In this document: in pieces, positions 42,201 to 55,272 of the stretch | Position numbering within the stretch: the first letter of the stretch is position 1 | Layout of the letters: every line of letters begins with the position of its first letter | DNA from: Scylla paramamosain | Lineage: Eukaryota > Arthropoda > Malacostraca > Decapoda > Portunidae | Reading direction: 5' to 3' | Length of the DNA stretch: 64,000 bases | Assembly (NCBI RefSeq): GCF_035594125.1 | Contig: NC_087151.1 | Location: 22,185,069 to 22,249,068, forward strand | The notes under the pieces: model-generated | Databases searched by the model: none | Seen by the model: only the letters and a program-made list of their open reading frames with translations | What the model was told of the DNA's origin: nothing | Made by a program: the position numbers and the translations under genes

Positions 42201-45200
42201 CTTTCTCCATATGGGATGCTTTCTATGCATTTTGGCGTTTTGGTATCTAACAATGTGAAACACATTCAAAATATACTTTTTTTTTTTTTGTTGTTGTTGC
42301 TCCTCCATGAAGAGTGCTATTCATGTTTTTTAGCGTTTTGGTACCTGAGAAACTCAAAAGCTCTCTTAACACAAGTTTCTCGTAATGTCTTCTCCTTTCC
42401 CCATATAAAGTACTTTCCACGCATTTTTGGCATTTTTCTACGTAACAAGCTCAAAAACACTCCAAATACACGTTTTTAGTAGAAATATACTGTTTTTCCA
42501 TGAAGGGCGTTTTAAATACGCTTTAGCGTTTTGATAAGTAGCTCAAAACACTTAAAAGAGACATATTTGTTGAAGTTATTTTGTTTTTACTTATAAGGTG
42601 TTTTCCATGCTTTTTAGTATTTTAGTTCCTAGCGCGTTCATAAACTCTCAAAAGAAATGTTTCTGGAAATCTGATTTAGTATCCCAATATAAGCTGTTTT
42701 GTATTGTTTTTTTGACGTTTTGGTACCTAACTAACAAAGTGAAAAACACTCAAAATACTTCTTTTTGGGTTACGTTATTTTGTTTCACTATAAAAGGTGT
42801 TTTGCATGCGTTTTAGCGTTTTCGTACATAAATGGTTCAAAAACACTCAAAAGACACGTTTTTCCTAATATTGTTTTATTTTTCCATACAGGGTGGTATC
42901 TATGCTTTTTAACGTTTATCGTATCTAACACACGTAATAAAATCACAAAAGACACGTTTCTGTTAATGCCGTTTCCTTTCCCCATGTAGGTGACTTTGCA
43001 TGCATTTTGGAGTTTGTTAACTAACAATGGGAAAAACATTAAAAATACACGTCTTTAGTAATGAAGTTTTATTTCGCTATACAGAATGCTATTGATGCCT
43101 TTTAACGTTTTGGTACCTAACAAGCTTAATAACTCTAATTACACACGTTTCTCTTAATATTATTTTCTTTCCCCATATAGAGTACTTTCCATGCATTTTA
43201 GAATTTTTGTACGTAACAAGCTCAAAACCTCTGAAAATACCGTTTTTTTGGTAAATTTATACTGTTTTTCCATAAAGGGTGTTTTGCCTGCGTTTTAGCT
43301 TTTTGGTACGTAAGTAGCTTAAAAACATCGAAAAGAGAAGAATTTGATAATGATGTAGTATTCTTCCACATAGGATACTTTCAATGCTATCTAGCTTTTT
43401 GATATCTAAACATGCCATAATCACTCAACAAACACGTTTCTTAAAATGTCGTTTACTTTCCCCATATAAGGTGCTTTACATACATTTTGACATTTGGTAT
43501 ATGACAATGGGAAATGCACTCAACATACATGTTTTTTTGGTAGTGTTGCTCCATTTGTCCATATAGAGACCTATTCATGCTTTTTAGCCTTTTGGTACTT
43601 GAGAAGCTCAAAAATATTCTTAATATACGTTTCTCGTAATGTCATTTTGTCTCCCCATATAGGTTGTTTGCATGCATTTTGAAGTTTATGTACGCAACAA
43701 GCTCAAAAACATTAAAAACACTTGTATTTTTTTCTTAAGTAAAAATACTTGGTAATGTTACTTTGTGTCTCCACAAAGGGTGTTTTCCGTGCGTTTTAGT
43801 ATTTTGGTACATATGCAGCTCCAAAAAAAAAAAAAAAAAATCAAAAGACTTTTTTCTGTTTACCCATATAGGATGCTTTCCAAGATTATTAGAGTTTTGC
43901 TGTGTAACATACAAAAAATACTCAAAAGATACGTTTCACTTAATGTCGTTTTTTTTTTCTCATATAGGGCACATTGCATGCATTTTGGCGTTTTGGTACT
44001 TAACAGTGTAAATAAAAAAAAAACACTCAAAATACACGTTTTTTTGGTAATATTGTTGTTTCTCTATATGAAGAGTTATTCAATGCTGTTTTGCTTTTTT
44101 TTTTTTGGTACTAAGAAGCTCAAAAACACTCCTAAAACAAGTTATTCGTAGGGTCCTCTTGTTTCCCCATTCTTCCCCTGTTTCATTTTTGTATTTTTAT
44201 TCTGTTTCTCCGTATAGAGTGTTATTCGTGCGTTTCAGTGTTTTGGTACCTAAGAAGCTCAAAAATATTAAGAATACACGTTTCTCGTAATGTTCTTTAG
44301 TTTCGCGATGTAGTGTACTTTGCAAGCTGAAAACACTTAAACTACTTGTTTTTGGTAATGTTACTCTGTATCTCAATAAAGGGGTTTTGCATGCGTTTTG
44401 GGGTTTTGTTAGTTAAGTAGCCCAAAAACACTCAAAAGGAACGTTTTTTGGTAATGTTATTTTGTTTTCCCATATCGGGTGCTTTCGATGGTTTTTAGCG
44501 TTTTATTGTCAAACATGCACAAAAACACTTATAGGATACGTTTCCTGTAAAGTCGTTTCATTTCACCGTAGAGGTTGCCTTGCATGCTTTTTGGCGTTTT
44601 GTTATCTAATGATGTAAAAAACACACAAAATACACTTTTTTTTTGTATTCTTAATCTGTTTCTCCATATTGAGTGTTATTCATGTGTTTCAGCGATTTGG
44701 TATATAGCTCAAAAAGAAGCTCAAAAACACTAAAAATACACGTCTCTCGTAATGTTCTTTATTTTCGCGATGAAGTGCACTTTTTATATATATTTGCAGT
44801 TTTTTTTACGTAACAAGCAAAAAAAAAAAAAAAAACTGAAAATGCACGTTTTTATTAAAGTTGTTATTGTTTCCCTATAAAAGGTGTTTTAGCGTTTCGG
44901 TACGTAAGTACCTAAAAAACACTCAAAAGACACATTTTAGTATTTTTTTTTCCCATATTGAGTTTTTTCCATGCTTTTTAGTGTTTTCGTGCCTTCAAAG
45001 GACATCCAAAAAGACACGTTTATGTAAACGAAATTTAATTTCACAATTTTGCATGCTTTTCGGCTTTTCTTTATTTAAGAATGTTAAAAAAACATTTGAT
45101 AATGTTGTTCTCTATCCAAGATAGAGTGCTATTCATGCGTTTTAGCGTTTTAGTACCTGAGACGATCCAAAGCACTCATAATACATATCTCTAGCAATGA

Positions 45201-45655
45201 TTTTTTCATTACCTCAAATAGGGTTCTTTCCATGCATTTTATCGTTTTTGTACGTAACAAGCTAAAAAGGTTCAAAACACTTCTTTTTGGTAATGCTATT
45301 CTTTCTCCATAAAGTGTGTTTTTCATGCGTTTTAGCATTTCGCTACGTAAGAAGCTAAAAACACTCAAAGGATACGTTTTTTGTAAAATTGTTTGGTATT
45401 CCCATTCAGAGTGATTTTTATGCATTTTAGCGTTTTGGTGCTTAACATGCTCATATACACTCAAAAGAAATGTTTCAGGAAATATCGTTTATTTTCCCCA
45501 TATGGGGTGCTTTGCATGCATTTTGGCACTTTGGTACCTAACAATGCAAAAAACACTCAAAATACACGTTTTTTGGTAATGTTCTGTTTTTTTTCATATA
45601 TAATGCTATTAAAGTGTTTTTTGCGTTTTGGAACCTAAAAAGCTCAAAAGCTCTC

Positions 45656-46142
<487 letters not shown>

Positions 46143-46224
46143 GTAATGTTCTGTTTTTTTTTTCATATATAATGCTATTAAAGTGTTTTTTGCGTTTTGG
46201 AACCTAAAAAGCTCAAAAGCTCTC

Positions 46225-46648
<424 letters not shown>

Positions 46649-46655
46649 GTATGTA

Positions 46656-46925
<270 letters not shown>

Positions 46926-48109
46926 CTACTAACACTTATAACACACGTTTTTAGTAATGTTGTTCTGTTTCTACATGTAGAGTGTTGTTGAGAATTTTGT
47001 TAGCTAAGGTTTAATAATTCATAATACGTGTGTATTAATAATGCAATATTATTGTAATTAATATTGTTATCTTTCATCATATAAGGTACATTGCATGCAT
47101 TTTGCTGTTTCTGTACCTAACGATCTGAAAAATCATCGTAATACACATTTTTTGGTAATGGTATTCTGTTTCTCCATAATGAGTGTTTTGCATGAATTTT
47201 ACCGTTTTGGTACGTAAGAAGCTCAAAAACACACAAAAGACACCTTTTTTTGTAATGTTGTTTTGTAGGATACTTTCCAAGCATTTTTATTGTTTTGGTG
47301 CATAAAACGCTAAAAAGAAAAAAAAAAAACACGTTTCTGGTAATGTCGCTTCGTTTTCCTATATAGAGTGCTTTGCATGCGTTTTGTCAGTTTGGTATCT
47401 AACAATGTAAAAAACACTCAAAATACACGTTTTTGGTAATGTTCTAATTCTCCACATAGAGAATTATTCAACGCATTCTCGCGTTTTGGTACCTAAGAAC
47501 CTCAAAAACACTGCTTATACACATTTCTCGTAATGTTCTTTCGTTTTCCCATACCGGGTACTTTGCATGCATTTTAGCGTTTATGTACGTAATAAGCTCA
47601 TAAACACCCAAAATACTTGTTTTTGGTAATGTTACTCTGTGTCTCAATGAAGAGGGTTTTACATCCGTTTTAGCGTTTTGGTAAATACCTCAAAAACATA
47701 GAAAAGGAACGTTTTTGATGTTTTGTTTACCAGTATAACGTGCTTTCCATACTTTTTTCGCGTTTTGTTGTCTAACATGCACAAAAATAATTATAAGATA
47801 CGTTTCTTGTAATGTCGTTTTATTTCAACATAGAGGGTGTTATGCTTGCATTTTGGCGTTTTTTTTTTGTTCTAGCTATGTGAAAAAACACTAGAAAAAC
47901 ATATTTTTTGTAATGTATTTCTCTTTCTCAACATAGTGCTATTTACACGTTTTAGCGTTTTGGTGCCTAAGAAGCTCAAACACACTCAAAATACACGTCA
48001 CTCGTAGTGTTCTTTTGTAGCGATTTCGTACGTAACAAGCTCATAAACACTGAAAATACACGGTTTTGGTAAAGTTATTGTGTCCCTCTATAAAGGGTGT
48101 TTTGCAAAG

Positions 48110-48528
48110 CATCCTATAAGGGATAAGGATACAAGATATCCCGCCCCCCCAAAAAAAAACATATCTTTTGAGTGTTTATGAGCGTGTTGAAATGCTGAAA
48201 TGCTGAAAAAAAAACATGGAAAACACCCAATATAGGGGAAAAAATACCAAAAAAGTGTCTTTTTATTTATTTATTTTTAATTTTTTTACGTCTTACATAC
48301 CAAAGTGCTAAAATGCGTGTAAAACGCCCTTTATGAAAAAAAAAAAAAAGAATATTATTTCTGTTGAGATTGTTACATAGATAAACGCCAAAATGCATAG
48401 AAAGTACCTTAGATAGGGCAACGAAAACACATCACGAGAAACGTGTATTAAAAGTGTTTTAGAGCTTCTTAGGTATCAAAAGGCTAAAACTCTATAAAAA
48501 GAAACAGAACATGACCGAAAAACGTGTT
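48110..48528 (+). repeat. Locally inverted (forward) satellite segment
   Basis: Monomer boxes switch to forward orientation ('gcaaagcatcctataagg', 'aacgtgtattaaaagtg') at about 48,110 and back to reverse at about 48,528, joining at 'cgtgttctttgcatg'. The array on both sides is in reverse orientation. Confidence 0.8.
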
Positions 48529-49257
48529 CTTTGCATGTATTTTGGCATTTTGGTATCTAACAAAGTGAAATACACTTAAATTGCACAGTTCTGGTAATGT
48601 TCTGGTAATGAGTGTTACTCATGCGTTTTCGTGTTTTAGTACCTAAGAAGCTCAAAAACACTCATAATAGACGTTTCTTGTAATGTCTTTTCGGTTCCTC
48701 ATATAGAAGTACGTTTTTGACGTTTTTGTACATAACAAGCTAAAAAAAAAAAAAACATACAAAATACCTGTTTTTGGTAATATTATTGTCTTACCCTATA
48801 TAGAGTGATCTGCATGCGTTTTAGCGGTTTGGTACGTAAGTAGTTCAAAAACACTGAAAATACACTATTTTGGTAATTTTCTTTTTCTTTCCATATAGGG
48901 TGTTTTAGATGATTTTTTAGCGTTTTGGTGCCTTACACGCTTACACTCAAAAGACTCGTTTCTTGAAATCTAGATTTCTTTCACCATAGAGGGTGCTTTG
49001 CATGCATTTTTTGCTCTTTAGTACCTAACAATGTTAAATACACTCAAAATACACGTGTTTGGTAAAGTGGTTCTGTTTCTCAATATAACAAACTATTCGT
49101 GCCTTTTAGCGTTTTGTTACCTAAGAAGCTGAAAAACTCTCATAGGAGTAATACATGTTTCTCGTAATGTCTTTTTGTTTCCACATGTGGTACTTTGCAT
49201 GCATTTTAGCGTTTCATAAAGTGTGTTTTGTATGCCATTTACGTTTTGGTACATTTG

Positions 49258-52015
49258 GATAATTACTCCCAGTGTGGTCTAAATCACTGTTCAGGGGGTG
49301 CTGTGAACTTATCATTAAACCCAGCAGTGACCTCACTGAACGTTTCCCTTTGTGTCTCACAACACAAGGGGTCAGTCACAGCCTGCCCTCTAAAGACAAC
49401 TCTCTTCCTCCTCAAAAAACTACAAGCACCTAATAACACACACACCCTTCACTCAAAAATTTTAAAATCATGGCGACTCCTACACCAGCCTCGGAGTCCC
49501 CATCTGGGGAGGGGACCATAAATGTCCCCAGGTCGGACTGCCTTTCCGTCGACGATCCTAAGTGTCTTGACATCCCCCTCAACTTTTTCTTCATTAACTT
49601 CTGCAACATTCGCGATCTAAGATCTAAATCTTAATCTGTAGAACACCACCTCTCCTATTCTAAACCTCATCTTCTTTTCCTCACTGAAACTCAGGTGTCT
49701 GAGGCAACTGACAGTAGCCCCTTTTCTGTTCCCTCCTACTTTCTCTATCCTCATTTTCGATCCAAAGCTGGATGCTGCATTTATGTGCGCAATGAATTAA
49801 CCTGCTCTCGTGACCACGCTCTTGAATCTTATGAGTTTTCCACCATCTGGCTACGACTACAGAGTCATTCTCATACTAAATTTAAATTTATCTGTGCTGT
49901 ATACCTCTCTCCTAACTCCTCTGACTATAAGAAATTCTTTGACTATTTAACTTCCAAAGTAGGGCACATTCTGACCCTCTTCCTTTTTGCAGAGATCTCC
50001 ATTCTTGGACACTTCAATGTTCACCACCAGCTTTGGCTTTCCTCTCCCTTCACTGACCATCCTGGTGAACTAGCCTACAACTTTGCTATCCTCCATGACC
50101 TAGAGCAATTGGTGCAACACCCTACTCGTATTCTTGACCGTCTTGGAGATACGCCCAACATTCTTGACCTTTTCCTGACCTGTAATCCTTCTGCTTATGC
50201 TGTCACCCTTTCTTCTCCGTTGGGCTCCTCCAATCAAAATCTCATATCTTTATCTTGTCCTATCACTCCAATCCCTCCACAGGATCCCACTAAGCGAAGG
50301 TGCCTCTGGCGTTTTGCATCTGCTAGTTGGGGGGACCTGAGGAGGTATTTTGCTGATTTTCCTTGGAATGACTACTGCTTCCGTGTCAGAGACCCGTCTT
50401 TGTGTGCTGAGCGCATAACAGAGGTGATAGTGTCTGGCATGGAGGCGTACATTCCTCACTCTTTTTCTCGTCCTAAACCTTCCTAAACCTTGGTTCAACA
50501 CAGCTTGTTCTCGTTCTATACATGATAGGGAGGTAACCTACAAAAGGTACTTAAGCCTTCCATCACCAGAATCTCATGCACTTTATATTTCTGCCCAGAA
50601 CCATGCCAAGTCTGTTCTCCAACTAGCCAAAAACTCCTTCATTAACAGAAAATGTCAAAACCTTTCAAGATCTAACTCCCCTCGTAATTTCTGGCATCTA
50701 GCCAAAATAATCTCCAATAACTTTGCTTCTTCTTCTTTCCCTCCTCTACTTCAACCAGATGGCACTACTGCTATCACATCTATTTCTAAAGCTGAACTCT
50801 TTGCTCAAACCTTTGCTAAAAACTCTACCTTGGATGATTCTGGGCTTGTTCCTCCCTCTCCTCCACCGTCTGACTACTTCATGCCACGTATTAAAATTCT
50901 TCTCAATGATGTTTTCCATGCCCTCGCTGGCCTAAACCCTCAGAAGGCTTATGGACCTGATGGGGTCCCTCCTATTGTTCTCCGAAACTGTGCCTCCGTG
51001 CTTGCACCTTGCCTAGTCAAACTCTTTCAGCTCTGTCTGTCAAAATCTACCTTTCCTTCTTGCTGGAAGTTTGCCTACATTCAACCTGTTCCTAAAAAGG
51101 GTGACCACTCTAATCCCTCAAACTACCGTCCTATTGCTTTAATTTTCTGCCTATCTAAAGTTTTTGAATCTATCCTCAACAGGAAGATTCTTAAACATAT
51201 ATCACTTCACAACCTTCTATCTGATCGCCAGCATGGGTTCCATCAAGGCCGCTCTACTGGTGATCTTCTGGCTTTCCTTACTGAGTCTTGGTCATCCTCT
51301 TTTAGAGACTTTGGTGAAACTTTTGCTGTTGCCTTGGACATCTCAAAAGCCTTTAATAGAGTCTGGCACAAAGCTTTGATCTCCAAACTACCCTCCTACG
51401 GTTTCTATCCTTTTCTCTGTAATTTCATCTCAAGTTTCCTTTCTGACCGTTCTATTGCTGCTGTGGTAGACGGTCACTGTTCTTCTCCTAAATCTATTAA
51501 CAGTGGTGTTCCTCAGGGTTCTGTCCTGTCACTCACTGTCTTCTTATTATTCATTAATGATCTTCTAAACCAAACTTCTTTTCCTATCCACTCCTACGCT
51601 GATGATACCACCCTGCACTTTTCCACGTCTTTTCATAGACGTCCAACCCTTCAGGAGGTAAACATATCACGCAGGGAAGCCACAGAACGCCTGACTTCTG
51701 ATCTTTCTAAAATTTCTGATTGGGACAGAGCAAACTTGGTATTGTTCAATGCCTTAAAAATTCAATTCATTCATCTATCAACTCGACACAACCTTCCTGA
51801 CAACTATCCCCTCTTCTTCAATGACACTCAACTGTCCCCCTCTTGTACACTGAACATCCTCGGTCTGTCCTTTACTTATAATTTGAACTGGAAACTTCAC
51901 ATCTCAGCTCTAGCTAAAACAGCTTCTATGAAGTTAGGTGTTCTGAGACGTCTCCAACAGTTTTTCTCACTCCCCCCAGCTGCTAACTCTGTACAAGGGC
52001 CTTATCCGTCCATAT
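49258..52015 (+). mobile_element. LINE copy D, 3'-truncated
   Basis: It starts near the family 5' end ('gataattactcccagtg', about 22 bp short of copy F), with a 5' UTR of about 210 bp, then the single long ORF. It is cut off at about 52,013 in the C-terminal domain, right after the segment that reads 'cttatccgtccat', and is joined there to copy E in opposite orientation. The stretch from 50,938 onward is repeated at 61,724. Confidence 0.9.
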
Positions 52016-52017
52016 AA
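49470..52017 (+). pseudogene. Endonuclease-reverse transcriptase ORF of LINE copy D
   Basis: The ATG at 49,470 (context aaaatcatgg) begins [16 protein letters not shown] stop near 49,633 follows LRSKS. The frame reopens (about 49,636-50,486) through the APE endonuclease, where the catalytic G-D-F-N is changed to [10 protein letters not shown] and the S-D-H box to SSNQNLIS; both changes should abolish nicking. A small tandem duplication 'ccttcctaaa' near 50,480 shifts the frame. From 50,830 there are 395 open codons of reverse transcriptase: [46 protein letters not shown] (family has D where this copy has N), SGVPQGSVLSLTVFLLFIND and SYADDTTLHFS with the Y-A-D-D box kept. There is no ORF1-type gag gene upstream. 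Mutated and truncated, so inactive. Confidence 0.88.
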
Positions 52018-53492
52018 TCACGAGGGGAGTTAGATCTTGAAAGGTTTTGACATTTTCTGTTAATGAAGGAGTTTTTAGCTAGTTGGAGAACAGACTTGGC
52101 ATTGTTCCGGGCAGAAATATAAAGTGCATGAGATTCTGGTGATGGAAGGCTTATGTACCTTTTTTGGGCCACCTATCTATCATGTATAGCACGAGAACAA
52201 GCTGTGTTAGACCAAGGTTTAGAAGGTTTAGGATGGGAAAAAGAGTGAGGAATGTATGCCTCCATGCCAGACACTATCACCTCTGTACACAAACCTCAGC
52301 ACACAAAAACGGGTCTCTGACACGGAAGCAGGAGTCATTCCAAGGAAAATCAGCAAAATACCTCCTCAGGTCCCCATAACTAGCAGAGGCAAAACGCCAG
52401 AGGCACCTTCGCTTAGGGGGATTCCTGTGGAGGGATTGGAGTGATAGGACAAGATAAAGATATGAGATTGTGATCGGAGGACCCCAACGGAGAAAAAAGG
52501 GTGACAGCATAAACAGAAGGATCAGGAAGGGTGACAGCATAAGCATAAGGTCAGGAAAAGGTCAAGAATGTTGGGCGTATCTCCAAGACGGTCAGGAATA
52601 CGAGTAGGGTGTTGCACCAATTGTTCTAGGTCATGGAGGATAGCAAAGTTGTAGGCTAGTTCACCAGGATGGTCAGTGAAGGGAGAGGAAAGCCAAAGCT
52701 GGTGGTGAACATTGAAGTGTCCAAGAATGGAGATCTCTGCAAAAAGGAAGAGGGTCAGAATGTGCCCTACTTTGGAAGTTAAATAGTCAAAGAATTTCTT
52801 ATAGTCAGAGGAGTTAGGTGAGAGGTATACAGCACAGATAAATATAGTATGAGAGTGACTCTGTAGTCGTAGCCAGATGGTGGAAAACTCGGAAGATTCA
52901 AGAGCGTGGTCACGAGAGCAGGTTAAGTCATTGCGTACATAAACGCAGCATCCAGCTGTGGATTGAAAATGAGGATAGAGAAAGTAGGAGGGAACAAAAA
53001 AGGGGCTACTGTCAGTTGCCTCAGACACTTGAGTGTCAGTGAGGAAAAGAAGATGAGGTTTAGAAGAAGAGAGGTGGTGTTCTACAGATTGAAAATTAGA
53101 TCTTAGACCGCGAATGTTGCAGAAGTTAATGAAGAAAAAGTTGAGGGGGGTGTCAAGACACTTAGGATCGTCGACAGAAAGGCAGTCCGACCTAGGGACA
53201 TTTATGGTCCCCTCCCCAGATGGGGACTCCGAGGCTGGTGTAGGAGTCGCCATGATGATTTTAAAATTTTTGAGTGAAGATTGTATGTGTTATTAGGTGC
53301 TTGTAGTTTTGTGTGGAGGAAGAGAGTTTTCTTTAGAGGGCAGGCTGTGACTGCCCCCTTGTGTTGTGAAACACAAAGGGAAACGTTCAGTGAGGTCACT
53401 GCTGGGTTTAATGATAAGTTCACAGCACCCCCTGAACTGTGTTTTAGCGCTCACTGGGAGTAATGATCGTTTCGGCAGGTGTCTACTGCCCC
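52016..53492 (-). mobile_element. LINE copy E, antisense, 5' half only
   Basis: Minus-strand 5' UTR (to about 53,492, with the full terminal 'gcagtagacacctgccgaaa'), ATG at 53,253 and 243 open codons of N-terminus and endonuclease ([27 protein letters not shown]). [10 protein letters not shown] carries the same Asp-to-His change as copy D. The frame then breaks near 52,520 (a local duplication around 'gggtgacagcataa'). It stops at 52,016 in the linker before the reverse transcriptase. Together with D it makes a fold-back: two 5' ends point outward and both 3' ends are lost. Confidence 0.88.
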
Positions 53493-55272
53493 TTCCTATA
53501 CCCATATAGGATGAATTCCATGCTTTAAAGGTTTTTTTTTTTATGCCTAAGACTGAAAAACACTCAAAAGACTTGTTTTTTGCAATGTCGCATCGTTTTA
53601 CATGCATTTTGGCGTTTTTTTGCCTAATAATGTGAAAAAAAAACAACATTTAAAATTCACGTTTTTGGTATTGCTCTGTTTCTCCATATAGAGATCTATT
53701 CATACGTTTTAGCGTTTTGATTCCTAAGTTCAAAAACACTCACAGTACATATTTCTCGTAATGTCTTTTTGTTTCTCCATACAGGGTACTTTCCATGCAT
53801 TTCCACGTTTTTCTACGTACAAAAATCCGAAACACTCAAAATATTTGTTTTGAGTAATGTTCTTTTTTGTTTTTCCATAAAAGGTGTTTTGCATGCATTT
53901 TAGTGTTCTGGTACATAAACAGCTCAAAAACACTAAAAGGGGACTTTTTTGGTAATGTTATTTTGTTTTCCCACTTAGGATGCTTTTCATGCTTTTTGGT
54001 GTTTTGGTGCCTAAGTACGCTCATAAACACGAAAAAGACACGTTCCTGGAAATCTCGTTTCCTCTGCACACATAAGGTGTTTTGGCTTCTATCATTGCGA
54101 ATTCACACAAAATACAAGTTTCTGGTAATGTTTTTTTTTTTTTCTTCATGTAGAGAGCTATTCATGTGTTTTAGGGATTTGGTAATAAAAAAGCTAGAAA
54201 ACACTTATAATATACTTTTCTTGTAATGTGTTTTCGTTTACTCATAGAGGGTATTTTGCATGCATTTTCGCGTTATTTTCTTTTTTTTTTTTGCGTTTTG
54301 GTGCCTAACATGCATAAAAACACGCAAAAGATATGTTTCTTGGAATATCGTTTCCTTTCTCCCTATAAGTAGCTTCCATACATTTTTCTACGTAACATGC
54401 TCAAAAACACTAGAAATACACGTTTTTTGTAAAGTTATGCTGTTTCTTCATGAACTTTTTACATGGTTTACAGCGTTTTAATACATATCTAGTTTAAAAA
54501 CATTAAAAAGAGTCGTTTTCGGTAATATTGTTTTCTTTTACCATATACGATGCTTTCCATGAATTTTTTTTTATCGTTTTGGTGCCTAGAACGCTCATAA
54601 AACACTCTAAAGACACGTTTCCGAAAATCTCGTTTCCTTTTCCCATACAGGATCCTTTGTATGCATTTTAGGGTCTTGATACCCGTGAAATATACTCAAA
54701 ATGCACGTATTTGGTCATGGTATTGTGTTTCTCCATATAGAATGCTATCGGTTTCATTGTTTAGATACCTATGTAGCTCAAAAACACCCATAATACACGT
54801 TTTTCGTAATGTCTTTTCGTTTCCTCTCATGAGGTATTTTGGATGCATTTTGGAGTTTTTGTACGTAACAAGCTGAAATACACGCAAAAATACTTGTTTT
54901 TGGTATTGTTACTCCGTTTCTCCATAAAGTGTGTTTATGCATTCAAAAGACACTTTTTTGTAAAGTTGTTTGTTACTTCATTTCGTCGGCTTTGCAAGCA
55001 TTTTGGCGTTTTGGTACCTAATAATGGGAAAACACTCAAAATACACGTTTTTGGTAATGTTATTGTTTCTCGATATAAAGTGCTATTCAAGCGTTTTACC
55101 ATTTTGATAACTAAAAAGCTCAAAACTCTCAGAATACACGTTTCTTGTTCTCGTTTCACCATATAGAGTGGTTTTCATGCATTTTGTAATTTTTGCACGT
55201 AGCAAACTCAAAAACATTGAAAATATATGTATTTGGTAAAGTTATAATGTTTCTCCACACAAAGTTTTGCAC
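53493..55272 (-). repeat. Satellite array, reverse orientation (block 6)
   Basis: About 1.8 kb of reverse-orientation monomers between LINE copies E and F. No gene was seen. Confidence 0.88.
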
